64,000 bases of DNA, from NCBI GenBank assembly GCA_036435485.1, contig CM071597.1, positions 10,905,881-10,969,880 of the forward strand. Reading direction: 5' to 3'. Source of the DNA: Saposhnikovia divaricata. Lineage: Eukaryota; Streptophyta; Magnoliopsida; Apiales; Apiaceae. Numbering within the stretch: the first letter of the stretch is position 1; each line of letters starts with the position of its first letter. Positions 32,936-44,516 of the stretch are shown here, one piece after another. A program made the position numbers and the translations under genes. The notes below the pieces were generated by a model. The model saw only the letters and a program-made list of their open reading frames with translations, did no database searches and was not told the DNA's origin.

Positions 32936-35652
32936 CCAAGAAAAAAACCAAACCAAACCAAATATACCCAGTATATCCCGCTCAGAGCAGGGTCTGGGGT
33001 GAGATATACGCAGACCATGCCCCTACTTTTAACGGTAGGGAGTCTGTTTCCGTGAAGACCCCCAGCTAAGTGCACATTAAACTAATAGTGTGTGATATTC
33101 ACAAGGGTTATCTAAGATTTGAAAAAGGCTCATCGTAATACCTGAGCTCATGGCTTAGAACACATGGAGCTTACCTACTAGGGGATTGACTACTCCGCTC
33201 TGCAAAACACTCTGATCTAAGATGACACCTGGCCAAGCTACCTGAAATTGCAAAACTAGAAAACAGAAGACAATAAAACGAGAAATGAGAACGAAACAAC
33301 CGAACTTCTAAGATAAAGCTAACCGAGACAACCCAACTCTGAGGCTCTCAACCACAGAGCCGCTCCCTAAAAGAGAATCCACCACTCTGATCTGGCGCCT
33401 CCAAGAACACCTATCAGCGGTCATGTTCTCATTTAAGTTTAAGGCCTTTAAATCCAACCTAAGCTGCTCTTTCCACGACCTCCTCGGTCTACCTCTCCTC
33501 CTCACCGTAACAATCGAAAGACTCTCGACCCTCCTCACTGGGGCTTCAGCTAGCCTCCTACGGACGTGGCCGAACCATCTCAACCTCCATTCCCTAACTT
33601 TCGCAGAAAAAGGCGCCACCTCAAGCTCGCTCCTAAAAACCACATTCGGGATTCTATCCAACATCGTACGCCCATAAGACCACCGCAACATCCTCATTTC
33701 AGCCGCTTCCAACTTGCTCTCGAGGGCCTTCTTCGCCGCCCAACACTCGGAACCATATAACATCGCAGGGCGGATTGCCGCTCTATAGAATTTCCCTTTC
33801 AACTTTAAAGGGACTTTCTTGTCGCACATCACCCCTGACGCTGCCATCCACCTTAGCCACCCAGTCTTGATAAGATGCGTGACATCGCCTTCAATCTCAC
33901 CTTCCTTTTGGATGATCGAACCCAAATACTTGAACTTATCCGTACGAGGGACGATCTGATCTTCAATCCTAACCTCCACCCCTTCCTCGTTGGCCTCACC
34001 ACTGAAGTTACACCAGAGATACTCAATTTTAGACCGGCTCAGACGCAAGCCTTGGGGCTCCAAAGTAGATCTCCATAACTCCAACTTCTCGTTCACCTCC
34101 CCCCTCGACTCCGCCACTAACACGATATCATCAGCGAAAAGCATGCACCAAGGGACGGCATCTTGAATCCCTCGTGACATAACATCTAGGATAAGGGCGA
34201 AAAGAAGAGGACTTAGGGTCGACCCCTGGTGTAGCCCAATCTCAAAAGGGAAAAAACGGGAGTCACCAACTGGGGTCCGGACGCAGGAACTAGCTTGGGA
34301 ATACATGTCTTGAATCACCCTAACGTACGACGATGACACTCTCCCCTCCTCAAGGCTCTTCCAAATAGCTTCACGGGGGATGCTATCATAAGCCTTCTCA
34401 AGATCAATGAACACCATATGGAGGTCTTTGCGACATTCCCTGAACTTCTTCATAAGGCGTCTGACGAGATGAATGGCCTCGGTCGTCGGTCTCCCAGGCA
34501 TAAAACCAAATTGATTCTCTGAGATTTCAAACTTCTCTTCTAATCCGACATTCAATCACTCTCTCCCAAAGTTTCATAGTATGACTGAGTAATTTAATAC
34601 CCCGATAGTTACTACAACTCTGTGCATCTCCTTTGTTCTTGAAAAAAGGGACCACGATACTACGCCTCCATTTAGCTGGCATCTTAGCACCCAAGAGGAG
34701 TACATTGAACAGATCTGCTAGCCATTGAATGCCAACCTCACCAAGACACAGCCACACCTCGATTGGGATTTGATCCGGACCAACCGTCTTCCCTCTAGCC
34801 ATCTTTTGAAGGGCCCCCTTGACTTCATCCTTACTGATATGCTCACAGGAACCAAAAGAACGTACAGACGAAAGAGAGACCTCTTGCTCCACACCGGCAC
34901 CACTCCTCCTAGCCTCATTGAAAAGAATATGAAAATACGAACTCCACCTCTCCTTAATAGCATCTTCATTCAATAATACTTGGCATGAATCATCCTTAAC
35001 AAACTTAACAGAACCCAGGTCGCGCCGCCCTCTCTCCCTAGCTTTAGCTAGTTTAAAGATTGCGTTCGCTCCTTCCTTGGTATCTAGGCGTTTATACAGC
35101 CCCTCATTGGCTTCACCTTTGGCTTTCGCCACAGCTTTTTTTGCCTCTCGTCTCGCCATCTTGTACGCTTCCATCTTCAGAATCCTCTCCGCCCCTGCAC
35201 AAAGCGACAAAAGCTCTTTAAAGGGCGCAAGTTTAGCCTTAACTTTCTTTTGAACCTCCTCGTTCCACCACCACGACTCCTTAAGACCACTGAACTTTCC
35301 TAAGGAACCCCCACCACCTTCTCGCCCACACACCGAATAGCCTTCGCCATGTTGGTCCACCTAAAGTTGACATCTCCACCACGCGCAAAACAACCTTCGT
35401 TGAGTAGAGACTCCCTGAATTCGGTCGCCTTCTCACCCTTCAAATCTTTCCAAAGGATTCTTGGTCTAGACTCTCTCGTCCTGCGAACAACTCGACCCCC
35501 CATGGATAGATCCATGGCTAACACACGGTGCTGGGAAGCACACGCCTCACTCCGGAACACCTTGCAATCCATGCACGCCCTAACATCACGCCTGCGCATA
35601 AGTAGGTAATCGATTTGAGTGTTGTGCCCCCCAAGAGAAGTGACAGACAAAT
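32936..35652 (-). mobile_element. RTE-type LINE, 5'-truncated
   Basis: Minus-strand non-LTR element. The 3' end has the GGTCTGGGGTGAG...GCAGACC signature (about 32990-33020) common to plant RTE elements and ends in a TTTGG-rich tail (32942-32965). The body encodes the endonuclease C-terminus and the reverse transcriptase. The right border at about 35652 is abrupt inside the endonuclease domain, typical of incomplete reverse transcription. No target duplication was found. Confidence 0.85.
33308..35640 (-). pseudogene. RTE LINE endonuclease/reverse transcriptase, frameshifted
   Basis: Three overlapping frames. Endonuclease tail (about 35640 to 35300) with TQIDYLLMRR and QHRVLAMDL. Linker and RT N-terminus (35360 to 34527) with GKTVGPDQIPIEVW and PFFKNKGDAQSCSNYRGI. 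RT core (34555 to 33308) with ENQFGFMPGR, FIDLEKAYDS, GLHQGSTLSPLLF and the catalytic FADD in MLFADDIVLV, followed by the C-terminal RMLRWSYGRT and GRPRRSWKEQL segments. At least two frameshifts (near 35330 and 34540) separate them, and most of the endonuclease is missing. Inactive copy. Confidence 0.88.
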
Positions 35653-38600
35653 AGACAATACAATACGGATATTGTAATAAAAAAAGGGAAATACAGGTCA
35701 TCTTAAAATATAATAATACACGAATCTACCCAAACCTCATATTGAGTTGCATCTTTATTTGTCCATTTTTTAAATTTCAAAATATAATGAAGCTCATTGA
35801 AAGAATTTTATTTCTATAGTATTTTTTTTTTGAAATAAACGTACTTGCGTTCAGTAAAATTCTTCCAACATAATAATGTTCGCAATAAAGTCCGGAGACA
35901 AGAAAACTTCGGACGTGTATTTTGATTGAAAAGTTCAACAACAAGATTTGATTTTTCACATTTTTTTTCTGAAATTTCAAAATGATATGCTGTCTTTCTT
36001 CGTATGTACATTTGAACTTACCTACCGAGGGCTGTAAGTCTGTAACGCATATATTTTGGTTGCAACCATATATATGTGAACAAAGAACCTCTATGCATTC
36101 CTAGCATCATAGTCTAGTATAAAAAATAATCTTTTTCCGATCACAAAATTGTTGATGATTCATATCGATTATTCGAATCTTAATTTATGTAATTACAGCT
36201 CTTGTAAAATCATACCAGGTCATTGTCGCACATATTCAACATTTTCATACAAAAATGGTTGTGATTGGTCCGAACTTTGTATGGCTTCATATATGAATTT
36301 ATGATCTAAGGTGTGAAAATTGGTCAAGGAGTGGACGGTCCAGTAAAACTCTCCCAACCAAAAGAAAGTTTCAAAATAAAAGGCAGGCAGCCATTCACAC
36401 CGAGGCAACTCAACTCTGCATCTACAAAGACAAGAATTGGCTACCACATCAACCATTCTATGACTTTTTATCTTATCTACAACTTTGATGCCATGCCACT
36501 CCATTTCAGTGCTTAGCAAAAACAGATGTCACACAGCCGTGTGCAAACGGTGAAAATAACGTCTAGACCGGATCCGATCGGGCCAGATCGAATGGAAAAT
36601 TCATTCAAAATTCAAATTAGCATAGTTCTAATGAATGGATCGAATGGAAAATTCATTCAAATTCAAATTCGAAGTAAATTTTTAGTACTCTGCTCAAATT
36701 CGATTCGAATTCGAATATGAATGTTCGTAATTTGGTTCGACTTGATTATGCACCGAACTACTCATTCTTGTATATTCGAATTCTGCGTTCATTTGTAGAA
36801 TATTGCTTTACATGTATTTTACGTATAATATTTTTCATTTGTAGAGTATTACTTTAACATATATTTTACATATAATAAATATTGTATGCATAACTTTCGA
36901 ATACCTCTAGTAATTACATATTCAAGTACCCTGAAATTATTCCAACTACGAATATTAAAGTGGTTTAGTAAAGTAGATAAGTATGCAAATCTACATCCTC
37001 CTGTCAAATGATGGATAGTTGGATACTGACAGAGAACATGAGAATAATGATAATAGTAAAAATCACTTTTGCCATAAGCATTATTGAACGCTTCTACAGA
37101 GAATTGTTGTACGAATTAAGAAATTTGTTCGTGGATCACATTGTTGCTTAGCTTCAACAATATTTTTCTGCCGTTTGTTTGGGAGTCAATTCTTGAAAGC
37201 TCATGCTCTACCCAATCAGATCGTGTCCAGCTACAGCTTCGCTTGTTTCAGAATATCAACAGCAAATATTCTAAACTATGCTTATCTAAAATATTCGATT
37301 TTTTATTTGATTTAATAAAAATATAAAAAGAAACAACAAATCCACAATTATGAAAAAAGCTACTTTTCAGCTTTTACAGGAAGCAGTTACTGATATCAAC
37401 ATCAAATCTCACCAAAAACATTATTTTTTAAAAAATAATATGCAAAATATTCATAATCATTATCTGATTTTTACAACAGCACTTATTTTAACAGCACTTT
37501 TTTCAACAGCACAGCAGTTTTTAACAGCAATCCCAAAGAGAATCATATTTTAAATGAATTTATTTATGTATTTGCTAGGATGAGTTAATATTAAATGTTG
37601 AAATTTTCAAATTTACAGGCCCAGCCCATAAAATGAGATCAGCCTTTTTCAAACTTGTTTACAGAGTTCAGTTATAAAAAAATAAAATGATACAGCTTTA
37701 TAAATTAACAGGCCAGCCCATGTTCTCTTTGGGCCTGAAGGAATGTTAGTAAGAATGACCAGTGAGCCTTCTGTTTTATGAAAGTAGTATGTCACTGGCC
37801 ACATGTTGTAGTAATAAACACTTCAATGCAATTATGCAAAACATGAAGAACATATTATCAAAAAATAAGGAAGATTTCTAACTCTTTCAGAAGTTTGCGC
37901 TTGATTACAAATTGTGAAATTAATAGCAGACTTAAGCGTACAATAGTTTTCATCCATTTTTTTTTATTAGTATGAATAATTACCGATCCGAATATCCGAA
38001 TTCACTTAAAATCGAGACTCAAAATGACCTCGAACGTGTTGTTAAAACAAGTTTTCAAACCAGGATAGTATCATCAGGTGCCGGAGAGAGCGATGCCTTG
38101 CACGTTAAAAATTAAGATAAAATGATTCTATGTCCTGTTTTGGAAGGTTGAGTTATTGAGTGGTTCTCTGCGCTTCTTAAAAAGCTGAGTCCGAGGAGGA
38201 ATGAATCAGTTAATTTGCATCAGAAAATTAGTCCTATACATAGACTATCAAACATTGATTTTGCTGTTGATATTCGGGCAAACTTCATTTCCTGTTATAT
38301 TTTGGTTGGTTCATTAGTTCTAACTCCTCACAAGTCACCAATTGCATGTCACCTTGTCCATGATATCATGTTGACATGATGTACGTAGGATTAGATATTC
38401 AGATTTAATTTTATTTCTTTGACATGAAATTAAATTATTTCGAGAGGTCATGAATTCAAACTCTTCTATCACCGAATGTTACAAACCGAACATAATATTA
38501 CACGTAGCTAAAACATGTATATATTTAATCTCAATCAGCAACAAGATTACTTAAATTTATTTTGCAATAGTATTGCTTCACACACAAGTACTCCTCGCAT

Positions 38601-38735
38601 GCCTTAAAATGTGGCACCAGCTGCGTCCTGCATGTGTACAAGTCTATAGTATGTGGATCGACTCCCTGTATGAAGGATAGATGTAAAATTTTTCCACGAT
38701 CCTTCCAAATTACAATGATAGCTAGAGTACCATAA
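35653..38735. other. AT-rich intergenic region
   Basis: No supported gene. A 30-bp segment with GAATGGAAAATTCATTCAAA is repeated near 36590 and 36640. A possible MITE fragment is at 37340-37545. Otherwise nothing recognised. Confidence 0.6.
37340..37545. mobile_element. Possible MITE fragment with CAGCACTT repeats
   Basis: Contains AACAGCACTT-type units four times (37470-37520) and an opposite-strand GATTGCTGTTAAAAACTGCT end, with AGCTTTTACAGGAAGCAG at the other side. This resembles a class of plant MITEs, but no inverted ends or target duplication could be shown. Confidence 0.3.
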
Positions 38736-39086
38736 TTATGGATTTAATGGTGAATATTTGTCGATCGTGACAGATTTGTGTCCAATACCAGGACTAGGAC
38801 CAGAGTCCTTGAGAGTTCGAAGTGATGGAAGGCCTTTAACTCTGTGTCCTGCGCCCCGGGAGCTTGGTCCAGACGATTTGATAGCGCCAACCGAAAATCC
38901 ATGATCCTTGAGAAAATATTCGATATCTTCGGTTATCGATGATTTAGAGCTTGTTTTTGTCTTCTCCAATCGATCAAGATCATTTAGCAATGGCCGGCTG
39001 GCTATTGCAGTTGGAGCCATTGAGCGTATAAGAAGAGAAAATACAAGAAATTTGATTGTAAAATAAATGACTTTATTTGGGACCAT
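38736..39086 (-). CDS. Secreted peptide precursor with two SGPS motifs (PIP/PIPL-like)
   Basis: Single exon, 116 residues, start at 39086. Residues 1-30 are a typical signal peptide (hydrophobic IKFLVFSLLI, cleavage after AIAS). The middle is variable and charged. The C-terminal third holds two conserved motifs: SGPSSRGAGH (72-81) and SGPSPGIGH (95-103), followed by a 13-residue tail. The SGPS core with GxGH is the hallmark of PAMP-induced secreted peptides and PIP-like peptides, apoplastic signals related to the CEP and IDA classes; some precursors in that class have two motifs. The mature peptide would be cut out in the apoplast, perceived by a leucine-rich repeat receptor kinase in known cases. 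No introns or breaks. A TATA box and a W-box core lie just upstream. A CEP assignment is the alternative because motif 2 ends SPGIGH. Confidence 0.82.
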   Translation of the reverse strand: MVPNKVIYFTIKFLVFSLLIRSMAPTAIASRPLLNDLDRLEKTKTSSKSSITEDIEYFLKDHGFSVGAIKSSGPSSRGAGHRVKGLPSLRTLKDSGPSPGIGHKSVTIDKYSPLNP

Positions 39087-39147
39087 ATTGGAAGAGCTAA
39101 AGAAATTTTACTTGTTCTTGTGCTTATGAGCTTGAATGTAGATTGGA

Positions 39148-39155
39148 TATATATA
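39148..39155 (-). promoter_or_regulatory. TATA box of the PIP-like peptide gene
   Basis: TATATATA 62 bp upstream of the start codon, which suits a 5' UTR of about 30 bases. Confidence 0.6.
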
Positions 39156-39196
39156 CACATGCATACATGGGGTGCATGGGGGGAGGAATGCTAGAT

Positions 39197-39202
39197 TTGA
39201 CT
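39197..39202. promoter_or_regulatory. W-box core near the PIP-like gene
   Basis: TTGACT, the WRKY-binding core, lies about 45 bp upstream of the TATA box. A six-base match can be chance, but it fits the immune induction known for this peptide class. Confidence 0.35.
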
Positions 39203-41524
39203 AGAAAATCCAAGTTCGCTATTCATGTGATAGTTGATGGAGAATCGTACTACATTCTTGATAAATATGCCGCCACCTATTTTGGGAAAAAACGTGCTAC
39301 TTTCTCAGAAAAGATGAACTCAGTGAATAGATTTAATAGAAAAAAAAACATTAATTTTGGGGAATGAAAGATTTGGGAAAAGACAACTGTCCTAAAATAA
39401 GGCTACCTGTTTCCCATGTTGGAGTACATTACATGCAGATATCGATTGGTTTTTGAATGATGCGAACGACTAGCAAACGTATTCTGTAGAATTGTACAAC
39501 CGGAAATCATTAAACGCGATAAAATAATTCAAATGAGTTTTTTTTTTTTTTTTAATATTTTGGTTTATAGCCTTTTACAATGAGTATTTGTTCATTGACA
39601 AATCTCGTGGTAACGAGTATCGAACTCAAAACCTCTGAGTTAATTATTAATTTTGATCGTCTTGTCAATTAATATTATTTACCGATTTATAGGCTATACT
39701 CAAAACGAATAAATATATAAAATAGATTGTTTGGGATCGATTTTTGCAAATAATTTGGTATTTGAACCAGTTTTCGCACATCTCGAGTAGTATTGAAAAC
39801 TGTTAGCATATTTATATACATCGAATATGACAATCCATTTATTCCTATGACTTTTAATAAATTCGAAAACTAATAAAACCCAAAATCATAATTTCAATGC
39901 CAATCAATTGGGACACCAAAATGGCAAAATGTCATTTGAGATCAGTTTTCTTTACATCTTAAGTAAAATGATATTTTAGTACCACCAGGCAATGACAGTT
40001 GAAATTTTAAAAGTTTTGTTTAACTTAATCAAAACAGGCTAGTCTATTTAGTTGAATGTTTTTCTTAAAAGAAATTTTGTTACGTAAAGTTAGAATCTTC
40101 GTCAAGTGAAACTACCTAACGTGGCATACCTAACTTCCTAAAAGTCCACTGTAATTAAAAATATAATTCAAATGCTCTAAATTTTTTTTAGACATGAAAA
40201 TAAAAAACATGAAAAGGATAACAAAATATGTTACATTCATATAGATTCAACATGATTCTTACTTCTCAGTGAAGTTAAGTCGACGTGTAATTGATGTGAT
40301 GATTCGTTGTGAAGTGCTTGCATATTAGGAGTAGTTAACATCTCTAATCGGAAAAGATATTAACAGTTTTCTTTATTTCTAGTATCTCAAAAAACGTCGC
40401 ATATGTTATCTATCTGGTTAATTATAAGTTCGAGTATTGAGTGGGAGTGTTTAATGGTGCTGTTTGGCACAACTTTTTTTAAGGATTTATGAACTTATTT
40501 TCGGGTAAAAATTTCATATTTTGATAATTTTCTTTTATACAAGTATTTAATGTATGTTTGAGATTCTATAAGTTGCAAAAAAAAGTTAACTTTTTTCAGA
40601 AAAAAGTTAGGAATCTCCAACTTTGTCTTAAAATAAGTTGACTTATTCTGGAAAAAAGTTCCCCAAACATCCCAAATAATATATGATCATATGGGATCTT
40701 CTTCGAACAACTTAAAATTTTACATGAACCAATAACTTAACAATAAATTTAAGTGATATTAATATCAGATCTGATCTAGTTGCTCAGTGAAGTGTAGGAA
40801 ATTGTCTTTCGAGAATAATCTGTTTGTGCAGTAGCAAGGTCAAGTGAGAGTGAAATAAACCAGAAAACGTTATGTGGTGGCTGCAAACTCTCATGCAATG
40901 CACCCAATATCAAAGGTGTTGTCCAAGTTAAAAAGATTGGAAAATCTGGGGAGGAGCCAAACCCACTGAAGCAACCAGCCTATAAGCTGCAGTTCAATTA
41001 GTCTCGTGACATTGATATATTTCTTGATACTGCATTCACTCAACTTTGTCGTGATAACGATTCAAACAATTATTCTATACTTTTAAGAAAATTCAGATTC
41101 AACACACGTTTTATATTTTTTTATAATATTAGTCTGTTCTCACGCTAAAATTTGTTATTCATGGAAGACGCAGGTTACTCCTAGACCTCCACTTGAGGTT
41201 GTCGTAACCTGACCGTGACCGAGGTACGGTGAGCACTGAGCAGTATAAGCCAGCCACCCTTCACATTACAGGACTGGTGAGGAAGATGAACCAAACCTAA
41301 GTTTTAAGATTAAGATACATTGTACATCCTAGAGTAAGGAAAAGGAAAAGTAGGGGAGAGTACCTGCAGCTCGTTTAGTTATAATGTCACAAAGTCACAA
41401 AATACTTTAAATACATTCCAACATATAAATCTGAAGTCACATTTTCCTCCTAAGAGCAGTCAGTGAAGATTTAAAAACATTAGCCATAGATGAACATAAT
41501 TCTTTACTTCTAGTGTGGCTGTAC
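39203..41524. other. Intergenic region between peptide and lipase genes
   Basis: No gene recognised. It holds the upstream region of the peptide gene, a MITE-like element (40453-40672) and, near its right end, the probable 3' UTR of the lipase gene. Confidence 0.6.
40453..40672. mobile_element. hAT-like MITE (about 220 bp)
   Basis: Left end GTGCTGTTTGGCACAACTTT and right end (reverse complement) GGGATGTTTGGGGAACTTTT are similar inverted repeats. They continue into ACTTATTTT on both sides, with paired AAAAAAGTTA/TAACTTTTTT blocks inside. Target duplication unclear. Confidence 0.6.
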
Positions 41525-42303
41525 TTATGCACCAACGATGCTAGTATGATTTTCCAGGAATGAAAACAGGTGATCATAAACATCTTTCTTTGCTGACCAA
41601 CTGAAGAGAAAATCTAGATGACCATAATTTGGCACCTCCAGTGTCGCTGTCTCACGTGGTGAACGTTGCAGCTCGGATAGAGCGTTCCTCACATCTATCG
41701 AATCTGACAATAGATCGTTTTCCCCAGAAGCGAACCACATTGGAATTGAAGTAGGAATTGCAGTTAGATTAAACCTAGGAGCATTGAATCGCCTGTATTT
41801 GTCAATGTTACCCAATAGTCCATAGTCATATACACTAATATAACCTGATCGTACCACTGCCAGTTCAACACAAATACACATTAGAAAGGGAGTTATATAC
41901 AAAATTTGTACCATGTATTTTGTCATTATTCTCCAAATGATATAAGATGTTTATGATCTAGCTATTAAGCAGACGTACTCTGAGCAAGATGTGCTAAATT
42001 CCTTGTAGATGTCGGTTGAGGACCAAATCTCAAATAATCGTTCACTTTATGGATGTCAAAGCAGCAGTTCTCCCCTGCAAACATCAAGCTAAATGCTTGA
42101 TTTAGTACTTTAAATGAAAGTAGTGCATTATTTATGAATAATGAAACGAATGAAGAAGAACGTAACCTGTAAGGGATCTAACCAAATTTTTACAGTACTC
42201 AGCATCTCCCCTGCATAAATCCCTCATCGTGACAGTGCCAATTGCTCTGAAAAAAAATAGGCGAAAACTTCAATGTTAGAGAAAATTAAAACAACCTTTC
42301 AGT

Positions 42304-42372
<69 letters not shown>

Positions 42373-43942
42373 GAACGAAATTATTATGAATTACCTCCTT
42401 AGATCAATTGAAGGTATGTCGTCTGTAACCATCTGTCAATATATAATTCTCTTAAGAATGGATTAACATTTCAAATTATATCTTCTAGATAATTTTAGTT
42501 TATATGTCATTTGTATAAAGATATTAGATAACATTTGAACAACTTGAGATAAATAGAACAGAAGAAGATACGTACATGATCAACACCAAGTAAAACTGCC
42601 ATTCGGATTACTGGAACCTCTACCCAGTGCAAGTATGCTATGGGACAAAGAAAGGCAGCGCCACTAACTTTGTTTGCTAATTTTTGCTTCGTAAAACCAA
42701 CAATTGACATCAACGTGCCCTAATGCAGGATAATCACACAAAATAAGCACTTCAAAAACACAAGTAAAACTCCACACGCACCAGCTGTGAAAGAAATTAA
42801 GGTACCTGTGAATGTCCAATGACGAATACTTTGGAATTTGTGATGCTATTTACGTACTTGAGCATTGCTGGAAGATCAAATTTCGCCAATTCCGTCCAAC
42901 TCCAGGCCCAAAATTTCTAAAGATGACAGACAGTAGCACAAATGAAATGTCATTGCTCGTTATTCGTCATATAATTCAAGAAGATTCTGAACTTGAGCTA
43001 GTAAATTTTGATACAATGATAATCCTTTCAATTAGTGATGTACTCGCACACAGACATACAGTACTGTAATAATTGCACGAAATTGTGAGGTTAGTGAGAA
43101 TACCTTATTCGATTTCGAAAATGATACATGGCCGTGACTCCATTGTACCCCTCTTGTGTTTCCAACCCAAACATCATAACCTTTATCAGCAAGTAGGAAG
43201 CCTAGTGAGTTATCGATTCCGTTTAAGAACCAAGCTTCACCACCCTGTTTTTTTTTTTTTTAAGAACAAGTGCAAATTAACACAAGTACTCATTGCAGTT
43301 CGAACAATGTTCCATATTAATCAGTTTTACTATAATGAAAATCCGCAAATGATACATAACGAAAGATGATACAGATATATGTTCTGTTAATTCTTCAAAA
43401 CCCCTTGGATATTTATATAGGCAATGTGAATATTGAAAAAAAAAAAAAAGATCTAATCACCATAAAGAGTCCATGTAGCAGCAGAACCGGAGGACCTCTC
43501 TTCCCCAGCTGTGAATTTGCCTTACTAGAGGACACCCTTTGAAGCCCCAACAAATATTTATCTGGCGTTTGAACCTGCAGTAATTACATGTTATCGGATA
43601 TCATTCCATAGTTGGAAAGCCGAAAGACTTAGACTAGCAGATCATTCTGATTTTTATATTTTCTCATGCATTATTAATATCGTCAAAGAATCATAGTTGA
43701 AATTTTATAGAGAAAGATTGTGTACATACAATGTGTTCGGAGCAAATATACCCTAGAGGTTGAATGACTTGAGAACATAAACCATCTGTTACATTTGCGG
43801 TAACTATGGAGCCTGTACAATTCGAACCAGCTTTCGAGCTTGTTAAATTGTCGCATGCAGATGTAAGTACCGGAAAACTAACGAAGAAGATACTAAACGC
43901 CACCACCAACGCCACCACGTCGACGTTAACTTGTCTGTCCAT
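41525..43942 (-). CDS. Triacylglycerol lipase (acid lipase / LIP1-MPL1 family), nine exons
   Basis: Exons, in order of translation: 43730-43942, 43461-43574, 43104-43244, 42806-42916, 42576-42719, 42395-42432, 42167-42246, 41979-42074, 41525-41856. All splice sites are GT-AG and phases agree, giving 422 residues. A signal peptide or anchor spans about residues 1-30 (ALVVAFSIFFVSFPVL), followed by three N-glycosylation sequons (NLT, NCT, NVT). Alpha/beta hydrolase: LLLHGLFM, then the nucleophile elbow GHSQG with Ser192, the family cysteine motif GENCCF, Asp360 in GENDLLSD and His392 in YGHLDF. These complete the Ser-Asp-His triad. Relatives are Arabidopsis LIP1 and the aphid-induced MPL1. It should hydrolyse acylglycerols or sterol esters in a secretory, vacuolar or cell-surface compartment. 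No defects seen; a 62-bp GA microsatellite sits in the intron between exons 6 and 7. Confidence 0.93.
42308..42369. repeat. (AG)n microsatellite in lipase intron
   Basis: About 30 uninterrupted AG units on the plus strand, inside the short intron 42247-42394. On the transcribed strand it is a CT repeat between the donor and the acceptor of exon 7. Confidence 0.95.
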
Positions 43943-44421
43943 TAACCTAAGCAGGCGTGAAATATTTTATATAATAATGATGAAACAGGGCAACGTTATT
44001 AAGTACAAAGTGGTTAATTTGTAGGGGTTTTATTGTTCAACTGTCTAGTAATTATCGTAGAAATAGGAGTGTTAATCAGATTTTCAGCCAAGTGAACCAG
44101 GTATGTTGTAGTTCCGAAGTTCAGTAGGATACATTATCGTTGATTAAATTCTACATAAACATAGATATCCACATGTCCAAGATGCCAATACTTACCTACA
44201 ATCTTTTCCTGTTCTCCGATTCAAATACTAACTCGCAAAATGACAACTAATATTTACGAAATCTTAGACAAGCTTGATAAGTTTAAACTGTTTGATAATA
44301 TTTTTAATAAATACAAAAGTTGCTTCTTGTAAAAATGGAAAATAGCCTCTTTTTAAAAAAAAAAAATATAGAGAACCTATTTTCTCTAAAAAAAAGTAAA
44401 AAAAAAAGCTAATTTTGCACA
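43943..44421. other. Lipase upstream region
   Basis: AT-rich. A TATATAAA (minus strand) sits at 43966-43973, only 24 bp from the lipase start codon, too close to be a convincing TATA box for that start. No other feature recognised. Confidence 0.5.
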
Positions 44422-44516
44422 ACCGTAATAACAAACGGGACCTGAATTTTTTGGATTACATCAATCAATATATCATCATCAGTATCAGTCATCAATATCA
44501 ATATCAATATCAATCA

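Noticed and set aside
41160..41280. A GC-richer stretch downstream of the lipase as a structured RNA
   Set aside because: No tRNA or known ncRNA pattern could be recognised; it is unassigned.
43966..43973. TATATAAA as the lipase TATA box
   Set aside because: Only 24 bp from the start codon, leaving almost no 5' UTR; the true promoter may lie further upstream.
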